Source of the DNA: Flavobacteriales bacterium
GTDB taxonomy: Bacteria; Bacteroidota; Bacteroidia; Flavobacteriales_F; PHOS-HE28
Direction of reading: 5' to 3'
Length of the DNA: 64,000 nt
Assembly (NCBI GenBank): GCA_016717225.1
Contig: JADKGB010000033.1
Span: 1-64,000 of the forward strand
This document shows, piece after piece, positions 9,478 through 17,738 of this stretch; position 1 is the stretch's first letter; the number at the start of each line of letters is the position of its first letter. The notes below the pieces were generated by a model. That model was not told where the DNA came from. It saw nothing but the letters and a program-made list of their open reading frames with translations, and did no database searches. Position numbers and translations under genes: made by a program.

Positions 9478-11670
9478 ATGACCGTCCTGAATCGCGTACT
9501 ACTGGTCCTTCCAATTACGGTGATCCCCTTCATTTGCAGCGCCCACGAAGGCATGTGGTTACCCTCTCTATTACAGGCCATTGAGGGCAATATGCGCACG
9601 GAGGGCATGCTGATCAGCGCGGAGGACATCTATAGCCTGAACAACGGCAGTTTGAAGGATGCGACCCTGCTGTTCGGAGGTGGTTGCACAGCCGAGGTGA
9701 TCAGCGAGCAAGGCCTCATCCTCACCAACCACCACTGCGGTTTCAGTTCTATCGCAAGCCATAGTTCTGTGGAGAACGACTATTTGAAGAACGGGTATTG
9801 GGCCGCAACACAAGCTGATGAGTTGCGGAACGACGGTCTTACGGTCACCTTCATTGTGCGTATGGAGGATATGACCGCCCGTGTTCTGGCCGGGGTGAGT
9901 GCGGCCATGAGCGAGGCAGAGCGCAAAGAGGCCATCACCAAGGTTGGAGCGGTGATCATCGCGGAAGCCATAAAGGACAACGGATACAGTGCCGTCATCA
10001 AGCCGTTCAACTACGGCAATAGTTTTTACCTCATCGTTAGTGAGACGTTCAAGGACGTTCGTTTGGTGGGCGCTCCGCCAAGTTCAATTGGAAATTTTGG
10101 TGGCGATACCGACAATTGGATGTGGCCGCGGCATACGGGTGATTTCAGCGTGTTCCGCATTTATGCCAGTGCCGAGAACAAGCCCGCTGAATTTGCGTTG
10201 ACGAATGTGCCTTTCAAGCCACGCCGGAGCTTGGCCATCAGCATGGACGGGGTGAAGGCAGGTGATTTCGCCATGATCTATGGCTTTCCGGGGAACACGC
10301 AACGGTACATCACCAGCCACGCTGTGGATTACCTGCAGAACACGGGTGATCCGCTGAAGATCCGCATGCGCCGGGCAAGTTTGGCTGTGATCGATGAGGC
10401 CATGCTAAGCAGTGATCGTACCCGCATCGCATATGCCGACAAGCAAAAGGGGATCAGCAATGCATACAAGAAGTGGATCGGTGAACTTCGGGGGATCACG
10501 GAATTGGGCACCCCCGGGAAGAAAAAAGAACTGGAGCGCATCTATCGAGAACGGGCAACAGTAGCTGGTCGAGCGGACCTGGTCGCGGCACTTGATTCGA
10601 TCGAGGTTATCTACTCGACCTATTCGCGACTGGCGGAAGCCCGTGATCTGTATTCAGAGATCTACGGGGTGGGAGCCGACCTGTTCCGTTTCACCCGATC
10701 GTTCGAGCAACTGCTTTCGCCGGAGAATGTGGAGAAGCTGAAGGCCGAAGGCAAGCTTGCCGCGGAAGTGGAGATCATGCGAAAAAGGGCGAACGGTTTT
10801 TTCAAGGACTTCGACGCTTCGGTGGACAAACGGATCTTCGAAGCGCAGCTGCCGATCTACTTGGACAACGTTGATGCGGGCTATGGAGCGACTCTGCCTT
10901 CACGCTTCAAAGGGAACGTTGAGGCGTACACAGAGGATATCTATGGACGCACCGTATTCGCTGATCCGCTGAAGCTGGCGAAAGCCTTGGACAAATGGAC
11001 GCCCAAGTTGGCCCGTACACTTTCAAAGGACCCGGCGTATGTAGCGGCAAGTGCCTTTTCGAGCGTTTATGTCGGAAAGGTGAAGCCCGCGATCGATGCC
11101 GCCAACGAGCGCCTCGCACTGCATATGCGCACCTGGATGAGCGGGCTTATGACACTCTTTCCGGAGCGTCAGTTCTGGCCCGATGCAAACAGCACTTTGC
11201 GCCTGAGTTATGGCGAAGTGGAAGGGAGCACACCGCGTGATGGAATGATCTATGAGCCGTTCACGACGCTTGATGGAGTGATGGAAAAATATCGACCAGC
11301 GGATCCGGAATTCGATGCGCCTGCAAAGTTGTTGGAATTGCATGCGAGCAAGGATTACGCACCTTATAGTACCACGGGGGAGATGCCTGTATGCTTCACA
11401 TCGTCACTGCATACAACAGGCGGAAACAGTGGTAGTCCTGTGCTGAACGGTAGCGGTGAGCTCATCGGCATCAACTTCGATCGCACATGGGAAAGTACCA
11501 TGAGCGACATCCAGTTCGATCCGGACAAATGCCGCAACATCAGCACGGATATTCGCTACGTGCTTTTTGTCATTGATAAAGTATGTGGCGCGCATCACCT
11601 GATCGATGAGATGAAGTTGGTTCACCATGTTGATGAACCGCACGTGATCGACCTCCCCATCCACCGTTGA
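9478..11670 (+). CDS. S46 family dipeptidyl-peptidase (DPP11-like)
   Basis: A secreted serine exopeptidase of about 730 residues that removes dipeptides from peptide N-termini. The start at 9478 gives a clean signal peptide (MTVLNRVLLVLPITVIPFIC); an in-frame ATG at 9439 would add 13 residues. The chymotrypsin-like triad is visible: His in LTNHHCGF, Asp in GGDTDNWMWPRHTGDF, and Ser in TTGGNSGSPVLNG. Downstream comes NFDRTWESTMSDI. In characterised enzymes, Arg at this FDR site marks DPP11 (Asp/Glu at P1), whereas DPP7 has Gly. The acidic preference is therefore inferred from this residue. The length matches the family. Confidence 0.93.
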   Translation: MTVLNRVLLVLPITVIPFICSAHEGMWLPSLLQAIEGNMRTEGMLISAEDIYSLNNGSLKDATLLFGGGCTAEVISEQGLILTNHHCGFSSIASHSSVENDYLKNGYWAATQADELRNDGLTVTFIVRMEDMTARVLAGVSAAMSEAERKEAITKVGAVIIAEAIKDNGYSAVIKPFNYGNSFYLIVSETFKDVRLVGAPPSSIGNFGGDTDNWMWPRHTGDFSVFRIYASAENKPAEFALTNVPFKPRRSLAISMDGVKAGDFAMIYGFPGNTQRYITSHAVDYLQNTGDPLKIRMRRASLAVIDEAMLSSDRTRIAYADKQKGISNAYKKWIGELRGITELGTPGKKKELERIYRERATVAGRADLVAALDSIEVIYSTYSRLAEARDLYSEIYGVGADLFRFTRSFEQLLSPENVEKLKAEGKLAAEVEIMRKRANGFFKDFDASVDKRIFEAQLPIYLDNVDAGYGATLPSRFKGNVEAYTEDIYGRTVFADPLKLAKALDKWTPKLARTLSKDPAYVAASAFSSVYVGKVKPAIDAANERLALHMRTWMSGLMTLFPERQFWPDANSTLRLSYGEVEGSTPRDGMIYEPFTTLDGVMEKYRPADPEFDAPAKLLELHASKDYAPYSTTGEMPVCFTSSLHTTGGNSGSPVLNGSGELIGINFDRTWESTMSDIQFDPDKCRNISTDIRYVLFVIDKVCGAHHLIDEMKLVHHVDEPHVIDLPIHR

Positions 11671-11724
11671 TCTATTGGATCCAGCTCACTTTTCCACCGA
11701 TCCGATCCTGCACCTTTTGACCTT

Positions 11725-11955
11725 ATGTGGACCGAAGAAAAAAACCAGCTCTGCCGGGATTTCCAGTTCAAGAATTTCAGCGAGGCGTTCGCCTTCATGG
11801 TACGCGTAGCTTTCATCGCTGAGAAGATGGACCATCATCCCGAATGGAGCAATGTGTACAACAGGGTTTCTATTCGGCTCAGCACACATGACGCGGGTAA
11901 TGTTGTTACCGAAAAGGACCGCAAACTCGCTGGTGCGATAGACAAGCTGCTGTAA
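11725..11955 (+). CDS. Pterin-4a-carbinolamine dehydratase family protein
   Basis: A 76-residue protein, slightly shorter than the usual 95-110. The diagnostic motif is present: AEKMDHHPEWSNVYNRVSI followed by LSTHDAGNVVTEKD, with the catalytic His-His-Pro and the later His. The enzyme dehydrates 4a-hydroxytetrahydrobiopterin; in many bacteria without aromatic amino-acid hydroxylases its role is less clear. It follows the S46 peptidase after 54 bases on the same strand and is followed by a strong terminator, so the two may be cotranscribed. Confidence 0.88.
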   Translation: MWTEEKNQLCRDFQFKNFSEAFAFMVRVAFIAEKMDHHPEWSNVYNRVSIRLSTHDAGNVVTEKDRKLAGAIDKLL

Positions 11956-11960
11956 AAATC

Positions 11961-11994
11961 GAAAGCCCTTCGGCCAACAGGCCGAAGGGCTTTC
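11961..11994. terminator. Bidirectional hairpin terminator
   Basis: A perfect 15-bp stem (GAAAGCCCTTCGGCC, 11961-11975, complement 11980-11994) with an AACA loop sits between the convergent pterin dehydratase and DUF1573 genes. Confidence 0.9.
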
Positions 11995-12011
11995 GGGGAT
12001 CAGGTCTGCGA

Positions 12012-12587
12012 TCAGTGACCTGTAGCGTCCACTTTTGGAGCGTTGGGGTCCACCTGAACATCCGCACTGATATTCAGGACCGTCTGAGCGGGCTCGGTGT
12101 TGGCGGTAACTGTAACCGTCTTGCTTTGGTTGCCTTGTTGGCCACCGGGTTTGTACATCACATTGATCTCACCGCTTGCTCCAGGAGCGATCGGCTCTTT
12201 AGGGTAATCAGGCACAGTGCAACCGCAACTGCCTTTGGCGTCGCTGATCACCAACGGGATCTTGCCTGTATTGGTGAATTTGAACGTGTAACCATTATCC
12301 GTGTTCTGCTTCACCTTGCCGAAATTGTGTTGCATCACCGGAAAGGAGATCGATGTCTTCGGGCCATTATCCACCGGCGTTGCCGTTGGGGGCGTAAGAG
12401 GATCGAACGTCTTCTTGTCAGGTGCTGCGAGTGAAGCGTTCGCAGTTGTGGATGGCACAGCTACAAGGCTGCTTTGGCCATTGCTGGCCATTGATCCAGA
12501 GGAACTATTGTAACGCTGGCCAATAGTTTGAATGATAAGCGTGCCGGCGATAATGGCGAGCAACGCGATCTTGATGGTGTCCTTCAT
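12012..12587 (-). CDS. DUF1573 domain secreted protein
   Basis: A 191-residue protein with an N-terminal signal or membrane segment (IKIALLAIIAGTLIIQTIG), a Ser/Ala/Pro-rich linker to about residue 75, and a DUF1573 (ASH-like Ig) domain at about 80-180. The family signature is clear: MQHNFGKVKQNTDNGYTFKF, KGSCGCTVPDYPKEPIAPG and GNQSKTVTVTANT. The domain is abundant in Bacteroidota, but no biochemical role is established. It follows, on the same strand, the S41 peptidase transcribed toward it. A TACTTTTG element lies 57 bases upstream. Confidence 0.88.
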   Translation of the reverse strand: MKDTIKIALLAIIAGTLIIQTIGQRYNSSSGSMASNGQSSLVAVPSTTANASLAAPDKKTFDPLTPPTATPVDNGPKTSISFPVMQHNFGKVKQNTDNGYTFKFTNTGKIPLVISDAKGSCGCTVPDYPKEPIAPGASGEINVMYKPGGQQGNQSKTVTVTANTEPAQTVLNISADVQVDPNAPKVDATGH

Positions 12588-12643
12588 GCTGTAACCGCCG
12601 AAGATCTGGCGGTGATTGGTTGGTTAGTTGTTGAATTGGTCGG

Positions 12644-12651
12644 CAAAAGTA
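12644..12651 (-). promoter_or_regulatory. Bacteroidota -7 element (TACTTTTG)
   Basis: The minus strand reads TACTTTTGCCG 57 bases before the DUF1573 start, the same octamer and flank as upstream of the SpoIID gene at 59437. No convincing -33 box was found. Confidence 0.4.
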
Positions 12652-12702
12652 GGATGCCCCTGCGGGGAAGCAAAGACGTTAACGAAAGATCAACAGGCGC
12701 TA

Positions 12703-14298
12703 TTAGTGAACCGCCAGGCCCAAACGCTGGAAAGTATCATCGCGCAGGACATCCAAAGCACGCTGGAAACTACGGTCCACGGGGTTGTCCTGGTTGATCA
12801 CCTGCCAATAGGCCGAAGTGTCCCACAAGTCCCTTGCGATCAAGGCTTTAAGGCGTAGGTCGATCAAGTGCTGAGCCTTTTTGAGCCCTTCAGGATCAGC
12901 CTTTACCCCATCCGCAACAGCTTGTGCGATCAATCCATCCAGAATTGATCCGTCAATGGCGAAGTTGGAATTGAACGCGGCCACGTTGCGGAAACGACGA
13001 AGAAGCTCGTCCCTGTGGGCATCCACATACGTAATAGCGAATGTGTTCAGTGCTCCTTTACGAACCAATTGGCTGAAGTAGTCTGAACTAAGTGTGGTAT
13101 CGATAGGCACGAAAACATCAGGCATGATCCCACCGCCAGCATATACGACACGCTTGTTCATGGTATAGAACCGCACGGTATCAGAAGTATGAATGCTATC
13201 GGAACTGGTGAGTTCGCCATTCTTCAAGCGATCCCGTTTCTCCTTGGCATAGGCTTCCGCACCTTCTTCATAGGACTTCTGAATGCATCTTCCGCTTGGT
13301 GTATAGTAGCGGCTCACCGTCAGGCGAACGGCGCTTCCATCTGGCAGCATCACCGGTCGTTGCACCAAGCCCTTTCCAAAAGAACGACGGCCCACCACCA
13401 GCGCACGGTCCCAGTCCTGCATGGCCCCCGTTACGATCTCACTGGCACTGGCACTGCCTTCATCCACGAGTACCACCAAACGCCCTTTCTCAAATCGTCC
13501 TTCCGCAGTGGAATAAGTGTCTTCTCGAGGCGCAGTGCGCCCTTGTGTATAGACGATCAGTTTTTTGGCGGGAAGGAATTCATCCGCCATTTCGATCGCG
13601 GTTCGTAAATAACCGCCGCCATTGCCTTGCAGGTCGAGTATCAGGTCTTCCATTCCGCTCTTCTTCAGTTCATCGAGCTTCTCACGGAATTCCTTCATCG
13701 TGGTCGCACTGAAACGGCTAACCTTCAAATAACCGACCGTGGGGGTGGCCATATAGGACGCCTCCAAGCTGAAAATGGGGATCTTGTCCCGGGTAATACT
13801 GAATTCCAACAGTTCTGTTTCGCGGGAGCGCATTACGGACACGTTCACTTTTGTCCCCTTTTTGCCTCGAAGACGCTCCATCACGTCCTTGTTCTTGAAG
13901 CCAACACCAGCAACATTGTCACTATCAATGCGAATGATGCGATCGCCGCTGCGGATGCCCAGTCGTTCACTGGGTCCGCCCACGATGGCATCCACCACAT
14001 AGATGGTATCGCGAACGATGTTGAACTGCACGCCAATGCCCTCGAAATTGCCTTTGAGCGGCTCGTTCACCTGGTCCAGTTCTTCTTTCGGTATATACAC
14101 GCTATGCGGATCGAGCTGCTCCAGCATGGCGGTAATGGCTGTTTCCACCAAGCCCTTTTGGTCCACGCTATCCACATACATGTGCTCGATCTGGTAGAGC
14201 AAGGCTTCCAACTTGCCTACAGTGGAAGGATCCACCTGAGCGCAAGCGTTCAAGGAACAGAAGATCAAAAGCGCGACCGCGAAAAAGGACTTTATCAT
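12703..14298 (-). CDS. S41 carboxy-terminal processing peptidase
   Basis: A 531-residue CtpA/Tsp-type periplasmic protease. It has a signal peptide (MIKSFFAVALLIFCSLNACA) and an N-terminal helical segment. A PDZ domain lies at about 85-170 (GIGVQFNIVRDTIYVVDAIV ... LGIRSGDRIIRIDSDNVAG). The S41 catalytic core includes DLILDLQGNGGGYL, the nucleophile in DEGSASASEIVTGAMQDWDR, and the general-base lysine in GRRSFGKGLVQ. It cleaves proteins near their C-termini and contributes to envelope protein turnover. The C-terminal ~150 residues are the usual helical extension. It stands alone between DUF1573 and the YwqK-like gene. Confidence 0.93.
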   Translation of the reverse strand: MIKSFFAVALLIFCSLNACAQVDPSTVGKLEALLYQIEHMYVDSVDQKGLVETAITAMLEQLDPHSVYIPKEELDQVNEPLKGNFEGIGVQFNIVRDTIYVVDAIVGGPSERLGIRSGDRIIRIDSDNVAGVGFKNKDVMERLRGKKGTKVNVSVMRSRETELLEFSITRDKIPIFSLEASYMATPTVGYLKVSRFSATTMKEFREKLDELKKSGMEDLILDLQGNGGGYLRTAIEMADEFLPAKKLIVYTQGRTAPREDTYSTAEGRFEKGRLVVLVDEGSASASEIVTGAMQDWDRALVVGRRSFGKGLVQRPVMLPDGSAVRLTVSRYYTPSGRCIQKSYEEGAEAYAKEKRDRLKNGELTSSDSIHTSDTVRFYTMNKRVVYAGGGIMPDVFVPIDTTLSSDYFSQLVRKGALNTFAITYVDAHRDELLRRFRNVAAFNSNFAIDGSILDGLIAQAVADGVKADPEGLKKAQHLIDLRLKALIARDLWDTSAYWQVINQDNPVDRSFQRALDVLRDDTFQRLGLAVH

Positions 14299-14386
14299 TC
14301 GTTAGGGATAGGGACGAAGTGAATTAAACGTGGTCCGGCACTGTTCGGTTGCCATTCGTTGTTAACGAAGGTGAAGTTGTTCACTA

Positions 14387-14905
14387 TCACTTGAAAAGGA
14401 ATCGGGAACCGGTAACGAGCTCATCATTTCGATATTTCTCGGTACGCACGACACGGCCGTTCTCGAAGTACTTCCACTTTCCGTTCTTTTTGCCATCCTT
14501 GTAGTGGCCTACGATGCCTTGATCCCGAAAGGCCCATTTACCGTCACGCTTTCCTTCGCTGTACTGCCCCTTCATGGAAATATGGCCGTCAGGACCATAC
14601 TCCGTCCAGTCACCACTCGGCCAACCCCAGCCATAAACCGCAAAGATCAATGGGCGACCGTCCGGATAGTATGCTCTGTATACACCGCACGGTTTGCCAC
14701 GCTTGAAGCCGAGTCTCACAGCAATGTGCGTGGTGTCCAATTCGAAATAGCCGACGTGGGTAAAACTCTCCGCTTTCTGCAAAGCCGGGTAGCGCACGGC
14801 ATAGGCCACGGTGTTCGGGCCTTCGGGTACATAAAGCGTATCGGGTTGTGCCAGTGAAGCAGAGGAGACGGACAGGAACAGAACGGGCAGCAATTCTCGG
14901 AACAT
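14387..14905 (-). CDS. Secreted MORN/YwqK-like repeat protein
   Basis: A 172-residue protein. The ATG at 14905 is preferred over a TTG at 14920 because it opens a clean signal peptide (MFRELLPVLFLSVSSASLAQ). The rest consists of MORN/YwqK-type repeats: GVYRAYYPDGRPLIFAVYGW, GDWTEYGPDGHISMKGQYSE, GKRDGKWAFRDQGIVGHYKD and GKKNGKWKYFENGRVVRTEK. Such repeats form beta sheets. The label 'YwqK antitoxin' in databases comes from one B. subtilis system and does not show a toxin-antitoxin role here. It lies just downstream of the PBP1C gene on the same strand. Confidence 0.78.
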   Translation of the reverse strand: MFRELLPVLFLSVSSASLAQPDTLYVPEGPNTVAYAVRYPALQKAESFTHVGYFELDTTHIAVRLGFKRGKPCGVYRAYYPDGRPLIFAVYGWGWPSGDWTEYGPDGHISMKGQYSEGKRDGKWAFRDQGIVGHYKDGKKNGKWKYFENGRVVRTEKYRNDELVTGSRFLFK

Positions 14906-14916
14906 TTCGTTCGATG

Positions 14917-17268
14917 TCAACGTGGTTGCCGGCTGACGACTACAAAGGAATGACGCAGAAGGCGACCGTGGTCATCGGTGAGTGCAAGAAGGTGAGTACC
15001 GTCCGCAGGATCAACGGCCATCCGATGTTCGCCAACTGTGGTTCCAAGGAACTTGCCATCCATATCCCAATGAACACGGGCGTTCATGTCGCGATGCGCG
15101 ATCTCCATAACTGCTTTGCCACGTGAACCATCGAGTTCTGTAGGGATGAGCAATCGTGCTCCGTATTCCGGGTAGAGCACTTCCATCACGTGATCTTCGT
15201 CTTCGGAACCTGCGCGCAATGGTGGCATTGGGCGGTAGGCTGGGTGGGAAAGCGCATAGTACCGTTCCATGGCCGGTGGAAGACTGAACCAGGGTATCGA
15301 CTTTCCCTGCCCTGCCGGCACGCGCCAATGCTCGTCCAGATCAACAGTGATCGGCCGGTGGTATGGGCAAACCGGCGTGCGTGTGCCGGGCAGAGGTATC
15401 CATGTAGTGTCCGTTTCGGGGCAATCGTTATTGGCGAGGTATCCACTCGCATGGCAGGTCACAGCCCGCGTCATTTCGTCGAACGGAACCTCAAAGCCGC
15501 TGCCTTTGGGCAATAGCCGGAACAAGTCGAACATGAGTGGCGCCGAAGCCAGAGTGCCGGTAAGCCCTGGGCGGCCTTCGCCGCTTGCATTGCCGGACCA
15601 AACGGCTACGCACCATTGATCACTGGTTCCGATAGCCCATGCATCGCGGTGTCCGAAACTGGTCCCTGTTTTCCAAGAGATGCGTTCGTGATCGGCGAAG
15701 GACTGCCAACCCATTTCATCATCGGGTCGATGCACTTCGCGCAAGGCGGTGAGCACACAGCTGATACTTGCAGCGCTCAATGGCGAAGTTTCGGAACGTG
15801 TGGTATCCGGAACGTTGCCAGCGGAATTGATGATGATAAGTGGATGAATATCGCTTGTTCGGTAGTGCCTTCCCCCGCGACCATAGTTGCCAAGCACCCT
15901 GGCCATGCTTGCGTATGCCCCGGAGATCTCCCAAAGCGAACTCTCAGCACCGCCTACTATGAGTGAAAGACCATAGTGGTCCGCTGGTTTATCAATGCTT
16001 GAGAATCCTATTGCTCGCAGCGTTCGCAACGTTCGATCAACGCCGTGTTTTCGAAGGCTGCGCACCGCGGGTACGTTCAATGACCTCGCCAATGCTTCGC
16101 TCAAGGGAACCGCACCGCTGTATTGTTCGTCATAATTGCGCGGTCTGAAACCGTCGTATTGCGTGGGCACATCAACCAACAGGGTCTGCGACAGCACTTC
16201 GCCGCTTTGCAACATATCGGCATACAGCAATGGCTTAAGGACACTGCCCGTGCTGCGTTGCGCGCGAACGAGATCCACACGGTTCGCATGTTCGGTACCA
16301 GCGTTCGTCAGGTTGCCTATGTATGCCCGCACTTCACCAGTTGGCACATGGATGATCAATGCCGCTGCATTATGAACCTCATTGGCCACCAAGCGTTGAG
16401 CATAGCGGTCGCAAGCCTCGGTTGCCCGTAGTTGCAAATGAGCGTCTATGGTTGTGTGTACTTGTGCGCCAGCATGGCCCTTCTTGATCAGCGTGCTTAG
16501 CAGGTGCGGAGCGAGTTGAGGGAGTGGCAACGGTGTCCCCGGCAGCGGTTCTTGTTTGGCAAGCGTCCATTCAGTGCTATCAATGGCGTTGATGTCCAAC
16601 AAGCGGTCCAACAGGCTGTCTCGCTTTCTGCGCAAAGTGGATCGTCCTTTCCCGGGGTAAACGGCGGAAGGGGCATTGGGAAGAACCGCCAGTGTGGCAC
16701 TTTCGGCCCAGGTGAGATGATCCGGGGCTCGACCGAACCATCGCCAAGCAGCCGCATCCAAACCGACCACATTGCCCCCGAAGGGTGCGTTACCCGCGTA
16801 AATGGAGAGGATCTCCTTCTTGCTGTTCCGAAGTTCGATCCGAACCGCCATCAACGCTTCGATGAGTTTGGCACTGTAGCTCCGAACATTCTGGCCCCTG
16901 CTCATTCGGGCCACTTGCATGGTCAGCGTACTTCCTCCGCGAACCTTTCGCCCAGCTTGTTGATTCTGCTGGAACGCCCGAACAAGGCTCTGCAAACGCA
17001 CGCCATGATGGCCGTAAAAATGACGATCCTCGAACTGGAGCAGGCAGGTTGCGAATTTCTCGGGTACCGATGCGGAAGTCGGGAAACGCCATTGGCCGTC
17101 GGCAGCAACAGAAGCGCCGAGTAATTGACCATTCCGGTCAACTAGAACCGTGGATCTCGGAGAATTGAACAGCGGATCCATGGGCGCCCATTTTGCCCAC
17201 AAGAAAAGTGCTGTTATGAGCGCGAATGCACCAACAGCCAACTTCCTCCTTCCGGACATCCAACTCAT
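14917..17268 (-). CDS. pbpC: Penicillin-binding protein 1C
   Basis: A 783-residue bifunctional class A PBP (start ATG 17268; a GTG at 17283 is an alternative). An N-terminal membrane anchor is followed by a GT51 glycosyltransferase with EDRHFYGHHGV, GGSTLTMQVARM and KKEILSIYAGNAPFGG. The transpeptidase domain has STGSVLKP (SxxK), SLN in ARSLNVPAV, and KTGTSFGHRDAW. The C-terminal ~90 residues match the BiPBP_C Ig-like domain typical of PBP1C. It polymerises and cross-links peptidoglycan, or repairs it. In many bacteria pbpC sits beside an alpha-2-macroglobulin gene; here the A2M gene is about 31 kb away in the same window. Confidence 0.93.
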   Translation of the reverse strand: MSWMSGRRKLAVGAFALITALFLWAKWAPMDPLFNSPRSTVLVDRNGQLLGASVAADGQWRFPTSASVPEKFATCLLQFEDRHFYGHHGVRLQSLVRAFQQNQQAGRKVRGGSTLTMQVARMSRGQNVRSYSAKLIEALMAVRIELRNSKKEILSIYAGNAPFGGNVVGLDAAAWRWFGRAPDHLTWAESATLAVLPNAPSAVYPGKGRSTLRRKRDSLLDRLLDINAIDSTEWTLAKQEPLPGTPLPLPQLAPHLLSTLIKKGHAGAQVHTTIDAHLQLRATEACDRYAQRLVANEVHNAAALIIHVPTGEVRAYIGNLTNAGTEHANRVDLVRAQRSTGSVLKPLLYADMLQSGEVLSQTLLVDVPTQYDGFRPRNYDEQYSGAVPLSEALARSLNVPAVRSLRKHGVDRTLRTLRAIGFSSIDKPADHYGLSLIVGGAESSLWEISGAYASMARVLGNYGRGGRHYRTSDIHPLIIINSAGNVPDTTRSETSPLSAASISCVLTALREVHRPDDEMGWQSFADHERISWKTGTSFGHRDAWAIGTSDQWCVAVWSGNASGEGRPGLTGTLASAPLMFDLFRLLPKGSGFEVPFDEMTRAVTCHASGYLANNDCPETDTTWIPLPGTRTPVCPYHRPITVDLDEHWRVPAGQGKSIPWFSLPPAMERYYALSHPAYRPMPPLRAGSEDEDHVMEVLYPEYGARLLIPTELDGSRGKAVMEIAHRDMNARVHWDMDGKFLGTTVGEHRMAVDPADGTHLLALTDDHGRLLRHSFVVVSRQPR

Positions 17269-17322
17269 TGACTTCGTGCCCACCTACGCTGGATAACGCG
17301 AAGTCAGGATCGCCTGTTGCGT

Positions 17323-17691
17323 TTACTTCTCCTTCGGGGACGGCGCTTCCGAACTTCCGGTCGGTTTCGGAGCCTCCACCATGTTCACTTCCAACTTGCG
17401 CACACCATATTTCCCTTTCAAGGTGATACGAGAAAGCTCACCTTCCTCCACTGTTACAAATCGCTGAACATCAATGTCCATGATGTTCGCGAACTCAACA
17501 TAGTCCTTCTGCACGCGAGCGATCAACTGCGGAGTTGTGAAGGCTTCCGTGGTTTCGAAAAGCGGTGAGATGGTTACGACCGGACCATCGCGCCAATCAC
17601 CGATGGCGTATGCGTAGATCTTGTTCGGCACTTGGGCAAAGATCGCACTCGCAAGCACTGTGAACGCGATGAGGAGAAATGAACGGGTCAT
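17323..17691 (-). CDS. Small secreted protein of unknown function
   Basis: A 122-residue protein. The ATG at 17691 is preferred over a GTG at 17715, since it opens the signal peptide MTRSFLLIAFTVLASAIFAQ. The mature part is a single alpha/beta domain without a recognised motif (IYAYAIGDWRDGPVVTISPL, ITLKGKYGVRKLEV) and ends in a Pro/Ser/Lys-rich tail. It lies 54 bases upstream of pbpC and 47 bases after the deiminase gene on the same strand, so it may be in one transcript with either. No function can be proposed. Confidence 0.65.
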   Translation of the reverse strand: MTRSFLLIAFTVLASAIFAQVPNKIYAYAIGDWRDGPVVTISPLFETTEAFTTPQLIARVQKDYVEFANIMDIDVQRFVTVEEGELSRITLKGKYGVRKLEVNMVEAPKPTGSSEAPSPKEK

Positions 17692-17738
17692 TGGGAAATC
17701 GTTTGTGCGCTTCACATAGCGATCATCGTGCCGGTCGA

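Noticed and set aside
14387..14905. YwqK antitoxin of a toxin-antitoxin pair
   Set aside because: Only MORN-like repeats and a signal peptide are present, and no toxin gene is adjacent; the protein is likely exported.
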